Below, piece by piece: positions 51,104-62,473 of a stretch of DNA of 64,000 nt (its first letter is position 1; every line of letters starts with the position of its first letter). Location of the stretch: assembly GCA_000727475.1 (NCBI GenBank), contig KL647312.1, positions 1,438,793 to 1,502,792 of the forward strand. Direction: 5' to 3'. Position numbers and translations under genes: made by a program. The notes under the pieces were generated by a model. It did not search any database and had not been told where the DNA came from. It worked only from the letters and a program-made list of their open reading frames with translations. This stretch comes from Sarcocystis neurona. Lineage: Eukaryota; Apicomplexa; Conoidasida; Eucoccidiorida; Sarcocystidae.

Positions 51104-51264
51104 TGTGCAAATTTGGAGCACCTGCACTGCCAGGCTGCCACGCAGCTGCACGTCCTTCTTCTGCTGTTGCCCTTGAATCCGCAGCTGCAGCAGCTCTACC
51201 TTCCATTAATCACAGACCTGTTTGTGAGGCTGCTTTACGTCGTCCTTCAGCCGGGCGTTGTCTC
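51104..51264 (+). CDS. Coding exon, probably 3' part of the giant gene or of an adjacent gene
   Basis: The exon is bordered by gatggcag and the strong donor GTCTC|gtaagt. Read in phase 0 it encodes a Leu-rich helical segment (QLHVLLLLLPLNPQLQQLYL...). This resembles the C-terminal exons of the giant gene in composition. Joining it would require the exon at 50766 to end at an internal donor rather than at the TGA. An alternative frame from ATG 51097 is also open but Ala/Pro-rich and less convincing. No domain recognised. Confidence 0.5.
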
Positions 51265-52044
51265 GTAAGTCGTGGGCATTCTACCGTTGTTCAGGTTTCT
51301 CTCGTCTTCCAGAGGGACGGTCACATAGTAGTAGAAGCAACTGGAGATCAGCACTCTTTTGTATTTTAGCACTGCTGAATGAATGCGGAGCATGTCTGCA
51401 GGGTACACGCGGGATCACCCGCCCTCTGCTTGACGAGGTCGTGCCATGTGGCTGACGCCGCCCAGTGCATCGATGTTTCTAGTTCTCTGTGTGTGCTGCA
51501 CTGACACGGTACAAGGAGAACCTCTTCGCGCAGGCTCTTTATCTTCCCGGACAGAAAGCTGCCTTTGTTCCTGACAAGCGGATGTGCTAGAAATTAAGTG
51601 TCGGATTTTGCTCGTAGTGAATGAGTTTTACTTTCTTACGAAGTGCTGCAGCTGTGTACAGGACGGAACTGCTTAATTTGTGTGACTAATTCTGTCTGTA
51701 CACATTATTGAGAAGTAATACACCTGTCTTGATAGCTGTGTGTAGAAGAGAGAAGTATTTTGCGGTGCAGTGTAGTGGGTGACTGGCTAGATGTCGTAGC
51801 ACAGGACAGTTTCACGTTCGGCACTGGCCGAGGGGACTTTTATACAGAGTATATAGTTTGCTAGGTGCACACTGTTTTTTTTCTATTCTAGAAGGTGTCT
51901 CAGGCGTGTCTTTGTGGTTCGTGCTCCTGCATTCGTGGTGGCTAGTGCACCTAGTAGAATGTTTGTGAAACTGATGACGGCAGTCGGCTCTCCTCAAGCG
52001 CAGGTGTTTTAATGGGTGCACGCCTAAAACAGTGCGAATTTTAG

Positions 52045-52626
52045 GCTTGTGTGCTGTTGCGCGATGTTTACAGAAGCCGACGACGTTACGCTGTGCTTCT
52101 GCGGAAGAGCGTCGAGGAATTTTCTGCGTGGAGGTCGAGTGCGACGACATTTTCGAGCGTGAAGCGCAGTTGTGAGCGGCTGCTGCTGCTGCTGGCGGCC
52201 GAAGTTGTTGACGTTCTGCGTCGGCTGCGCCTCCTGTCTGTTTCCACCACTGCACCATATTTGGACGATGGCGAATCAGTCCTCCGACACGGTGCGTTCG
52301 CCCAGCGTAGCTCCGCTTCGCAAACTTTGGGGGCACAGGCAGGCAGAAAAAATGTTTCACCCACCTGGGGAGCGGATGACGAATGGAGCGAAGGTTATCA
52401 CACAGTGCGACGAAAGGAGAAGGACAACGCCGCCGCAGCTGCGGAGCTTGTGAAGGCGTTGCTACCAATCTTGAAAAGCGCATTTGAAGGTGCAGGCATA
52501 AAGGACGTTGATGACGAAGCACTCGCACAAGTCTGTGCCAATTTAAGGCAGCCGCTGGTTCGAGCTGAACTCATAGGAGCAGTCAAACTGTTTGAGAAAT
52601 TCGATAAATTCAAAGGAAAGGTTTGA
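52045..52626 (+). CDS. Terminal coding exon without start codon, unknown protein
   Basis: An open frame follows gaattttag at 52044 and ends at TGA 52624. It has no methionine at all, so it must be an exon of a spliced gene. The C-terminal 60 residues look genuinely coding (ELVKALLPILKSAFEGAGIK, then DVDDEALAQVCANLRQPL) and end in a Lys-rich tail. In a second frame, ATG 52268 starts MANQSSDT; a very short intron (about 45 nt, gtgcgt to ggcacag) would fuse it in phase to the same C terminus, giving a protein of about 100 residues. I cannot choose between a last exon of the giant gene and a small separate gene. No family recognised. Confidence 0.45.
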   Translation, partial: ACVLLRDVYRSRRRYAVLLRKSVEEFSAWRSSATTFSSVKRSCERLLLLLAAEVVDVLRRLRLLSVSTTAPYLDDGESVLRHGAFAQRSSASQTLGAQAGRKNVSPTWGADDEWSEGYHTVRRKEKDNAAAAAELVKALLPILKSAFEGAGIKDVDDEALAQVCANLRQPLVRAELIGAVKLFEKFDKFKGKV

Positions 52627-55600
52627 GTTGAACTCGGTGCGCGTGGACGCAAGATGCGTAGGGGCTTAATTCGCTGTTGGTTGGATGAGAGAGACAAGGA
52701 CGTGAGCATCACCAGACGCGCACAACGAGATCCTGGAGAGTTCACTGTTGAGGAAATCAGTGATGGAAATTATTTTTTTCTGCTGAGAGAGCACATACAA
52801 GGTAGCTGAAGTGGCTCCCCGCAATCTCATGTTCTGCGTGTTTACCAAGTGCAGGCGTATTCGACTAGCGTAACTAACATACTTGTGCGTGCATAAATCT
52901 CTGCATAATTCATTCGAATTGTTCGAACCCTAGTGTATCCTCTTGGGTATCGAATACCTGCATGGTCACGCATTCGACCACCAGACGCGGTTGACGCGGA
53001 CGCTTCGCAGGGTAGCAGGTGCGACTTCTGGATGAAACGTTTATCTTATTATATGTGTAATTGAACTAAGACCAGTCGACCACCTGCGCAGTCAAAAACT
53101 AATACTTCACCAATAAGATTCCGTGTTGACGGTGCTCCTAAGGTTTGTCTGGTATCTCCACACTGGACGATTTTGAGTAGAGAGGGGTCGACACCTCGAA
53201 CGCACCGTGCAAAGCGGAGCCTCCTAGCAGTGTTTCTTCCCCAACTTCTTTTAAGGTCGTTTAACGTGGTGCAGGAGGTGTTAACACTGATCAATTACAA
53301 ATCAACAGACATCCATATAGGTCAGGTAACGGCCAGTGAATACCTGGCTTGTCATTTGAGTCCTGAAATACAGCGCGCCGCACGACAAATCTAGCACACT
53401 CACGTACATTGTGGTTCCTTGATGGGAACAATCGAACTGGGAAGGACTTGTGTACAACCTTGTTTCCTTGATCTACTTGCTAAACAGAGAACGTAAAAGT
53501 GTGTCGCATATTTGCGGCAGGGCGCCCGTTTCTCCCGGCCGTGAAGCTGGGAGACGGTATGTTGTCATGCGTACGTCTTCCCGCGGTCAATGGGTGGCGG
53601 AATATCAATTTGCCTACTGCAGGTTCGCACCAATTTTGCTGTCGTTGCTGTTCGACATCGTTACCAGGTTAGAATCGATTGTCATTTTACCTGTGGAAGA
53701 AAGCATGCCCGGTTCGACTGAGTTAATGGATAATTATGGAGCCAGACAATACACTGCTTTTAGTAAAACCCAAGTAAAGTTTATTCTACGAGCTACCGAG
53801 CCCGTGAACCACGCATCTCTACAGAGAAGAACAGAAACGGTCGTGTGCACGAGGAGCATGGTCAGACGCATTCGAATGTGGATGCCAATTCATTTGTTGT
53901 GTTTTGCATTACTCTGTGGTGAAGTTTGCTTAACAGTGCTACACGGGGACGCGAGAGCCTTACCAGGTCTCTAAAACCAGGGCGGTGCAGCAGGGAAGTA
54001 TCATTCCTTGCGGATTTACACGTGCCGGATCGCTCGGCGAACGTGCTTGTCGAGAGCGTACGAATTTTAGGCGGCCTCAGCACATCAGCGGCATCTGTCA
54101 GGGTCATCTCTCACCAAATGCTTGCGTTTCTTTCGAGGTACACTAGCATTCTTCCGCTTTTACGCCAAGTGTTACTCCTGCAGTGGTTGCTAACTACCAT
54201 CAAACTATATACCGGGCGGCAGAAACATGGCAGCTGTCGCAACTCTATTTGTCAAATGACGAAATCGAGACGCCAAGTCGTTGTTACAACATATGTGGAC
54301 TATTCCACCTCTGCTACTCACTACGAGAGTATTCAAGGCACACCAACTCATCACTATGCCGTACGTTTACAACCACTCCACTCTGCAGGTACTTCTCACG
54401 ATACTGTGACGTCGCTGAAGCGCTCGGGCAGGAACGAACAACTTAGCACACATTATAGCAGAACGCTGTTTGTAAGCATCGCGCACTCTAACAGACTGGG
54501 ACCTCAGCCGGCATTTCGGGCTTAAATAAGCCTAATCAATGTTGATAACCCGCCCCGATGGATGTTGAGTCCGACGCAGTTTAGCAGGCTAGCTAGAATC
54601 TCTACCTGTTTGTCGTAGAAGAGAGAAAAAAATTGGCTACCAGCTGGACATGCAGCCGGAGTGTACTAGTGTTGACATTTGCAGAGGTGGCCGCATGAAT
54701 CCTCGTCTCAACGAATTATTGGCGGACGGCCAGTTGTGTATTCTCTGTATAAAAGCAAGCCCAGGGAGCCTGCGGCCGCAGATGCAGCACATGCTTCACC
54801 TTTACCGCAGTTACTCATTCAGAGACTGACACACGTACAGATAGCTCCATGCGCACGACAATCTTTGGAAGATTCGGACATAAGCACGCAAGTGCAAGCC
54901 AAGACCCCATGCATTTTCACCATCTAGAACATCGGCCTGGGCACGACCAGACTATTTGTGTAAGTTGAACATGCACCTTCCTGTTTATGATTGCACACTC
55001 GTATGTAGTATACGTAAACGCACCTTGATGGGGTTAGCTGAGCGCGTTGGCAAACGCAAAACATCCGTAACAACCGGCCGTCACTGACAATCGACTCGCC
55101 TGGGTGTTTGTCGCGGAGTCACCTACGGATGACTTTCATGGAAAACAACTCGTTCAACAACGTGAGCCGACATGTACCAGCTTAAGGAGAATCCGGTACT
55201 GCGGTACAGTCTCCTGTAGTTCAAAAGGAGCGCTATCACGCCGCTGTCAAACTAGCATTCTCCATAGAAGCGAAGGCATTCACCGAGTAATCGCTCATCT
55301 GTCAAGTGCATGGTTAACACAGTTGCTTGACTGATCGAAGCTAAGAGCTCTTCATTTAAGCATACAACTGTAGACCTGCTGTTCAAGGTGGCAGACGGCT
55401 CTCCAGCTGGCCCTTCCTCCTAGTGTCTTTAACTGACAACTATCGCAATCTCACAACTTCAGTGAAAAGATACCGCGCAGACGAATATTAGCGTGACTCT
55501 TTCGAGGACTTGGCTGCTCCGAGAGTTTCACTGATAAAACGGCGGCTGCGGCTGTAGTCATGTTCTTGTATTCCGTCGAGTGCGCTGAAGATCTTAGCAC

Positions 55601-55923
55601 AGGGGTGTACAGTTGTGAGCTGAAGACCTTACTAAAGGTGTGAACAATTGTGAGGTCGTCAGAAAGGTTCACGTTGTATCACTCAGCAAGCAATCTTCGT
55701 TGATCCATATTGATCTCCCTCCGCTCACTCTGCCGAGCAGGCTCTTATCGCGTACCGCAATGTTTGAATGCTCATGAGCAGCTTGGGTTTCTGAACCGCG
55801 TCGCAGATGTTTCACCTGCCTTAGTTCCATGCGCAGCAGGCCCGACATGCAGATGCTCTTTCACGGCCTTTCGCTGCACACATTTTCGCCTGGAACGCTT
55901 TACAGGATGCCAGAACCTTACTT
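52627..55923. other. Repeat-poor interval with no convincing gene
   Basis: Composition is unstructured. The longest frames are 53450-53974 (+, 174 codons, with two hydrophobic stretches) and 53926-54525 (+, 199 codons). They overlap each other in different frames, and no splice-bordered exon chain or known motif supports them. Microsatellites and CAG runs are absent. Confidence 0.5.
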
Positions 55924-58923
55924 CTAGAGGAGCAGTTTTTCTAGAGAATCTTCGGTTCGGTGAACCGCAACGCCATAGCTGTTGCTAGAAAACACTTTTG
56001 CAGTGTTCGACTCTTCTTCATCTTCGGCTGTTTCCGCGTCAACAACCCGCACTTTGCAATCCCGTGCGCTATGACACGTCCTCGCTTTCTGCCCTGGACT
56101 GTTCTGAGACTTTTCATGCTCCTCTGATGCCGGATCCTGGCTACAGTCAACTTGAACAGCAGACTTCTCGCTTATCAGTGTCGTACCCTCAGCTTCAGCC
56201 TCGACTTCTTTAACATCATCTTCGACAATGCCCTCGTCAAAAGCGCCTGTGCTACGACCACTCAGCGGAGTTGGCGATGTTGTTGCAACTCGTGCCGCCA
56301 GAGAGCGACTGCGGCGGGACGACCTCCGCAGCACCTCTGCCGCGGGCCGTGCTGTGACTGAGGCGGAAGGTGACTGCATTTCTGGCAGACTCGCAGGATC
56401 TCTCGAAGCGGACTGCTGCTTCTCGTGTTTGTCGTAAGTCAGAGCGTCATCGTCGACTACCCCCTCGCATAGCAAATGCATCGCAACATTGTCTTCTTTA
56501 AACTGAAGACTAGCAGTGGGGAGCGCAAGACCGCCGGCCACACATTTCGCGCTTTCATTCGCCGGTCGAGCTTCCGACATCCACCGCTGCCCCTGTTGCA
56601 GGAGCAGTGTATTGTCGTGCTCGTTTAGGATTTCGCTTGCCAGGAGAGCGAGGCGCGACTCTGCTGCTTTTCGTTCCAAGAGTGAACACGGTGCCATGTT
56701 ACCGTCGGCAACAGATTTCTCTGCCAGACTTGTATCGCTCCTGTGTGGCGCTGACGCGGAGTCTCCAGTGGCCAGAGCGCGTTGACGTATTGTGCCGATG
56801 GCGCCAGCGGCAGCACGTCGCGGCGCTAAATGCTGGTCCTCACTGGCGTTCTGTAAGGCTTCCTCGTCGGCACCTGCAGCGCGCGCCTTTTCAAAGTTGC
56901 CATCCCTGGCAGTACGGACTCCTGAGTCGCACGCCGGCTCTTCGGCAGATCTGTCGTGACATCCACTGCCGCGGCCTCCCCTGCCCTGCTTGGACGTGTC
57001 GCCTCGACTGCGTGTGTAGTGCTCGTGTAAGGGCTGCACTCGAAAACGAGAGCAGGTTCGGAGGCTGTTGCGGGACACGTTTCCGTCACCTATTTGGCCT
57101 GTGCGCACGGCCGTCTCCCCTGACGACTCTGTTGCTTCTCCTCCCGAGGTGCACTCCGTAGGTTTCTGGCCACAGCTTTCTTGTCTGGGCGCGTCTTCTG
57201 AGTGAGGTGCCTCTATCGGTAGGTAGGTGCCCCCTTTCAAGTCAGGCGAGACAGAGGTTTTCTTGGTTGCGTCGCTGGACGCGGAAAATTTTCTAATGCC
57301 TGCGCAGCGCTCTTGGGAGGGACGTGCGGTCGTTTTGGACCGACACGCTGTATTTGAATCCTCCTCAGCAACTAATATCGGTGCGGCCTCATAAACGCTG
57401 GCCATTGCGTCGTCTTTGTTCCCTCTCAGTAGTCGTTCAGTGAGGGAGCCTTCCCTATAAGAGGCAAGCGGACCGATGCTATGTCCTGCGTAAGGCGTAC
57501 TTGAAAGGGTGCGGCGTTCTTCTCCAGCATCTTGTGAGTCATCCACAGATTCCACTGAAGCACCTGCGTAGCTCGGTGGCACTTTCGGTGAAACGTAAGC
57601 GTTCTCTCTGTGAGAATCGCCTCGGATCTGTGCACTCACTAGTGCTTCGTCAAGCGACGCTAATGGTTTATCATCGTGTGTTGAGCTTCGCTCTTTGCCC
57701 TCTTTAAGGCCGGCAACGGCCTGACTGAGAGAGGGAGACTGCTCCCTGCTGTTTCTTCCATTCGGTACCTGCCTACATCCGTTGACCTCCGTGAATTGCG
57801 CTTTCATCAGCTGCCGCAGCAGGTGCATCAGCTGCAGCGGAGGCAATTCCGTGGGCACTAGTCTAGTCCGTATGCAAGCCTGAAATAAATTCGTGTACAC
57901 AGCAAGCTGGTCCATTTCTCCAGCGCTGCGCACGTGGTGTGTATGCCTCTCCACAGCAGCAACACACTCAAGAGCCTCCTTGTTGGTCATCGAGCTGCTT
58001 CCATCACTTGAAGACGTTTCAGTCGCTGCGCTATCGGAGTCACACGTACTGCTGTTGCTGCTGCTGTCTGCCACCTCGGACGATGGTCTAAAGGAGGCAG
58101 AGCTGGTTTTCAAGCGTCGAGTCCACCCATCTCCCCGCTTCTCGTTGCCGCCAGTGTGGTCTGCGAGTGCGTCTATTTCACATTGCTCGTGGCCAGTTGC
58201 TCCGCGACGTCTGCAGAGGGAAGTGAGAGCTTCCTGCAGCGACTGCAACAGCAGCAGAAGCAGCTCCTTCACGAGCGCCAGAACCTCTTTCGAACCGTTC
58301 TGTTTCCGTGTGTTCTTTTCTCCTTTTCCGAGGACTTCAATTTCTCTCCCAAGTGCTGCGTCACCGTAGTGGCACGCCTCTCCAGTCGCCGCTGTCGACT
58401 TCGACGCCTTGGTGCAGTCGTGTGGAGAGGCAGACGGGGAGACGTCGGCGTCTTCACGAGACGCGCCGGCGCCTTCGGGAAGCCAGCACTCTTCCCCGTG
58501 CCATTTGGTGGCGTGAAGCTCCTCGTCTTCTCCGCGCTTCTCCTTGTCAGATGGGTGCTGTACCCGGGGCAGCTGTTTAGGCAATCGCAGAGGCGCGAAG
58601 CGCTTTGCTTCTGTACGGGCGACGATTGACAACGTGCCGCACACTGGCTGCCCGCGTTTCTCATTCTTAAGCTCAGAAAGCTGTTGCCATCCTCGCCGTG
58701 CAGACTTCTGCCAAAAGTTACTTTTATATCCGCAGCTCGCCCGGCAGCCGCACCAGCCACCTCTGCACCGAGTCATTAATGCGGCGCCACCAGCCCCGGC
58801 CTCCTGAACCGCCAGAAACAAGGTACGCAGTGCAGCGTAGACTGTTTCCCACGCACACTCACTTGTCCACACCGCCACATCAATATTCGATATTGACGCA
58901 GCACTGGGGGCCGTTGCCCGCAT
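55924..58923 (-). CDS. Hypothetical protein, 999 residues, low-complexity, single exon
   Basis: An intact frame runs from ATG 58923 to a stop at 55924. The frame is open a little further upstream (to a TGA near 58971) without another ATG, so a short 5' exon is possible. The protein is polar, rich in Ser, Glu, Ala and Arg, and probably mostly disordered. Ordered patches are a Cys-rich N-terminal piece (MTRCRGGWCGCRASCGYKS), a Leu-rich helix (EVLALVKELLLLLLQSLQEA), a conserved-looking segment (LVPTELPPLQLMHLLRQLMK) and a second helix (RLALLASEILNEHDNTLLLQ). It has no signal peptide, transmembrane helix or domain I recognise. It lacks the poly-Gln and poly-Ala runs of the giant gene, matching its position in a repeat-poor block. 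Probably a coccidian-specific protein. Confidence 0.7.
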   Translation of the reverse strand: MRATAPSAASISNIDVAVWTSECAWETVYAALRTLFLAVQEAGAGGAALMTRCRGGWCGCRASCGYKSNFWQKSARRGWQQLSELKNEKRGQPVCGTLSIVARTEAKRFAPLRLPKQLPRVQHPSDKEKRGEDEELHATKWHGEECWLPEGAGASREDADVSPSASPHDCTKASKSTAATGEACHYGDAALGREIEVLGKGEKNTRKQNGSKEVLALVKELLLLLLQSLQEALTSLCRRRGATGHEQCEIDALADHTGGNEKRGDGWTRRLKTSSASFRPSSEVADSSSNSSTCDSDSAATETSSSDGSSSMTNKEALECVAAVERHTHHVRSAGEMDQLAVYTNLFQACIRTRLVPTELPPLQLMHLLRQLMKAQFTEVNGCRQVPNGRNSREQSPSLSQAVAGLKEGKERSSTHDDKPLASLDEALVSAQIRGDSHRENAYVSPKVPPSYAGASVESVDDSQDAGEERRTLSSTPYAGHSIGPLASYREGSLTERLLRGNKDDAMASVYEAAPILVAEEDSNTACRSKTTARPSQERCAGIRKFSASSDATKKTSVSPDLKGGTYLPIEAPHSEDAPRQESCGQKPTECTSGGEATESSGETAVRTGQIGDGNVSRNSLRTCSRFRVQPLHEHYTRSRGDTSKQGRGGRGSGCHDRSAEEPACDSGVRTARDGNFEKARAAGADEEALQNASEDQHLAPRRAAAGAIGTIRQRALATGDSASAPHRSDTSLAEKSVADGNMAPCSLLERKAAESRLALLASEILNEHDNTLLLQQGQRWMSEARPANESAKCVAGGLALPTASLQFKEDNVAMHLLCEGVVDDDALTYDKHEKQQSASRDPASLPEMQSPSASVTARPAAEVLRRSSRRSRSLAARVATTSPTPLSGRSTGAFDEGIVEDDVKEVEAEAEGTTLISEKSAVQVDCSQDPASEEHEKSQNSPGQKARTCHSARDCKVRVVDAETAEDEEESNTAKVFSSNSYGVAVHRTEDSLEKLLL

Positions 58924-61230
58924 CGCGCTCACAATCCACGAGTACGCAGACGTGTAAGTTTGCGCACAACTTCACAGATGTGTGGATGACTCGCGCCGTG
59001 TGTCGGTTCCAGAAAATCCAACAGCTTGGGTTACAGCTCGGCTTCTCAGCACACCTGAACCATCTTCCTTTGATGAACTTCTGCTTTGAAACAGTTAAGA
59101 CACGTACGTAAGCGCTCGTGTCGTCTGGTAAGTATTTTAAGGCAAGCGCCCTGCGCCAAACGCGCAGCCGCCGCGCTGATGAGAGTTTCGTGCTGCTTCG
59201 TAGCACAAAGTCATCAACACCTGTCGCACTGCAAGCCGGCAAGAAAATACATGAGCGGCGTGGTAATGTCAAAGCTGCACGGATAGAAGCCTGCCAAGGG
59301 GACGACGTCCCAGTCCAACAAAAAGAGTCGCTACACACACTGTCCTCCCCACGACGATACCTGAAACAACTTATTTATATCTATATATACCTGTATGTGC
59401 ACATCGATATATGTACGACGTGAACTAGAAGGTTCACGGAAAGATCAGAAAATTGAGGTTCTGTTTCGACGCACCTGCAGCACCGGACAAGGGCGATCGC
59501 AAGAGCAGTCCACTGCGCTGCCGCAGACGGGAGGGAAAATCCCTCTTTGCCCGTACCGCACGCGATCCTCGGAAAATAAGTTTGAAAACGAGGAGAGACT
59601 GTTGCGTCTGCGAAGAAAGTAAACATCCACAACGGTGCTTGGTAATCGTACGATAAGATGTATGGTTGTTGCAGTGGTTTCCCTCTTGTATGTTCGTAAA
59701 GCACCTAGGACGTGAAGTGTGCCGTACTGTGAGTAGTGAAGTACATACGCTAAAGTGTAAACGCTCCAACAAATTCTTGAGGACAACGACCACAGGCGAC
59801 CTCTCGATGCATCCGTGGGTCGCAGGCGGTTCTTTCTGAGCGCGAGAAGGTCGAGCACATCATATTCATAAGGCAGACACTCGTCCGTAGTCGGACTTTT
59901 TGGGAGGTCACTCGTTACTACAATAGACACAGCTGGGAAACACTGACACCTGTCCACAACTGCCGTCATGCGCGTGTTACAAGGAATTCGGGGAGACTCA
60001 CGAAAAGTAACAGAGATATGGGGTTGCGTCTTGTACTAGAAATTCTCTCCTCATCAAACTTACAGGGACTTCTGCTTCTCTTTTTTTATGTTTTCGTACA
60101 CCTGGGAAATTGTCTCTCAGCAGCAGTGCTCCCATGCCGGTCCCCAATACTGGCGGCGACCTCACAAAGCCAGCACTAGAAAACAGCGTCAGGACAGCTT
60201 ACTGTTACATAAGTGCGCTTCCCCCACGCGCTACACTGCACTTTTAAAGCCGACGACACTGTGAGCGTGAGAACAGTCGGTATCCTCAAAAAAGATGCCT
60301 TAGGTCTGCATCTAGACGGGACCGAAGCAGCACCTGTATATAGACATACAATGCTATGCTTCGATAACTGGATGCTTCTAGACATACATACTTCTAAGCA
60401 GTGTGGCGACGCACACGCGTACTGTGTGCCACAAAGAGGATGGCGTAGCACCTCGGTTCTAAGAATACGTGTTACTTGAAGAGTTATACGAATATCATAA
60501 CCTTGAGCGCTCCAAACACCTAGACAACGCTAACAGGCTTTGCAGGGCTCAAAACGTGTCCAACGCTATAAATTAGCCACAAACAAAGCACGCTATACCT
60601 ATGCCTGACGTGCTGTTACGCGTAAAATACGTTTGTACACATCCGCAGGTTCACCGCGTAGACAGCTGTGCTTATATACGTACAGTTGCCGGCAGTAGAT
60701 GTGTTTCGAGTTGTAGTCCTTATAGCCAGAGCAGCACACGACAAACTACCCACACGTGCGCACGCCTGTGTACAGCGAGGTACCACTTTACCTTCCGACG
60801 CGTCCGTTCGCATCGTTTGCACCCGCAGCTGTGGTGAGGGCGTAGGCGGCGAGAGAGAAAGGCGATCCTCCCAGCGGCGAGGAGGGTACGAAGAAGGAGG
60901 CCGCGGAGAGAAGACCTTCTTGCTTCTTCCGGCGTGGAGGAGGAGACGCTGCATTTCCTGTGTAGCTCTGCTGCAGGCCGGCACCCACACCTGGAGGAGG
61001 CATCCCTTCTTCCCGCGCCTGCACATCTTCTCTGCCACGCTCTTGCGACCGGAGCACGCCGGTCGTGCAAACGGCTTGCTGTCTGACGCACACACAGACA
61101 TCATCTCCTTCGATCAGAACGGCAGATGAACTGCAAGATGTACTGCTTATCTTGATCGGCAAGTAGGGTAGTGAAAATACGGAGATAACGAGCGTTAACA
61201 AAGAGGGGTTTGCATACAGTAGATATTTCC
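58924..61230. other. Intergenic region with weak - strand reading frames
   Basis: This would hold the 5' flank of the 999-residue gene. A - strand frame 58880-59338 overlaps its start and could contribute a 5' exon, and another runs 59445-59969. A third cluster at 60,616-61,201 is open on both strands at once, suggesting composition rather than coding. None has a recognisable motif. Confidence 0.45.
59445..59969 (-). CDS. Possible small hypothetical protein, 174 residues
   Basis: The frame runs from ATG 59969 to a stop at 59445. The first 100 residues have mixed, protein-like composition (for example LPYEYDVLDLLALRKNRLRP); the rest is less convincing. No motif, no signal peptide and no identified neighbour relationship. 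A frame of this length can arise by chance in this composition. Confidence 0.25.
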   Translation of the reverse strand: MTAVVDRCQCFPAVSIVVTSDLPKSPTTDECLPYEYDVLDLLALRKNRLRPTDASRGRLWSLSSRICWSVYTLAYVLHYSQYGTLHVLGALRTYKRETTATTIHLIVRLPSTVVDVYFLRRRNSLSSFSNLFSEDRVRYGQRGIFPPVCGSAVDCSCDRPCPVLQVRRNRTSIF

Positions 61231-61902
61231 GACACCAAAAGAAAATATCCCTGCGTTTGCAGGCGCCTCAGTTGCGAGGGCCTGAAGGACCGAAAACTTT
61301 TGGAGTCGCAGCAGCGGTACGAGGAAAAGAAGTAGCACTGCTAACAGCAGCAACTTTCGAGCAGCAGCCGTAGTATCAGAAGGCCTAGTAGTGGCACTAG
61401 GACGTGGCAGGCCCACCCGTTGCAACAGTACTACCGAACAGAGGGCCCGAAACAGTAGCAAATGTAGCAGAGGGACACATCTAACCGGTGTAGTGATACT
61501 AGCAAGTAGAGGGCCCGAAACACTAGCCAAGATTGTAGAAGGACTAGCAGTCGTTAGATAGCTCTGACACGAAGAAAACACAGCCCTGCATCCGCAGGTG
61601 TATCAAGCTCGAGGCCCTCGAAGACCTGATGCTTCCGGGGTTGCAGCAGTGGCAGGAACAGAAGAACTAGCATTGCTTCTAACAGCAACACTCAAGCAGC
61701 AGCACTAGTGATATCCGAAATCCTCGGGTCACCACTACTAGATGTCAAGTCAAAAAGTTGTAGCAACCACAGCGTATAGAGGGCGCGAAATATCAGCAAA
61801 GATAGTACCTGGCGTAACACAGAGTATAGGGCGAACCACAGCGACAGCAGCTCCAGATGAAACAACGGGCACGTGGCGCAATTGTGCTCATACAGGCTAC
61901 AG
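61231..61902. repeat. Diverged tandem duplication, 336-bp period, possible decayed repeat-protein sequence
   Basis: The block beginning at 61231 (gacaccaaaagaaaatatcc) recurs at 61567 (gacacgaagaaaacacagcc) and stays alignable for most of its length with scattered differences. 336 bp is exactly 112 codons. In one + frame both copies encode related peptides (GVAAAVRGKEVALLTAATFE and GVAAVAGTEELALLLTATLK) and end at the same TAG. A shorter internal motif (ATVLPNRGPETVANVAEG, VVILASRGPETLAKIVEG, TTAYRGREISAKIVPG) recurs in shifted frames. This suggests an old tandem-repeat coding region broken by stops and frameshifts. Family not recognised. Confidence 0.6.
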
Positions 61903-62473
61903 TAAGACCCTATGAAACACTTTCTATATTGAACAATCTCTTTCAGTCAGCATATCTGTTACCACATATGTGTGTGGGGGGAAGCTTGAGAGGGTGGGTC
62001 AGTCTGTATGTGTGTGTGTACGTGGGCGTAGCCTACGTGTGGTTTCTGGCCCTAAATTGTTGCCAAGTGCAACAGCTACACTGCGTGATCCGCTCTTCTG
62101 CTCTCTTGCGGAGGAGTGTGTTATCTGTCGTCGAGGATCCCTTACAAGTTTGCAGTTGCTAGTATTAGAAATCGTCCTTCCAGTCCTCTGAATTCTAGCG
62201 TCTCCTTATGTTCACTCCTTATTAATACTCAAAAAATAGGAGCCATCTGGCGAGTGTTTAACCGGCAGCCATGCACGCGATGTAGACTTCCGTCGCATTA
62301 AAGCTGCAGCCGTTATCTGCTTCACCTCTTGCACCACCCTAGCACACGCACCAGCAGCACCGTCTCCTTTCCTCTACATCTCCGAGACTTATCAAGGTGT
62401 CGTCACTTTGAATAGGCCGTGTCACTTTACTTTACTTCGTACCGAAGTCACCCTGATGAAGGTGTTCCTGCTG

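Noticed and set aside
60616..61201. Overlapping reading frames of 140-160 codons on both strands
   Set aside because: Simultaneous openness on both strands without motifs indicates composition rather than a gene.
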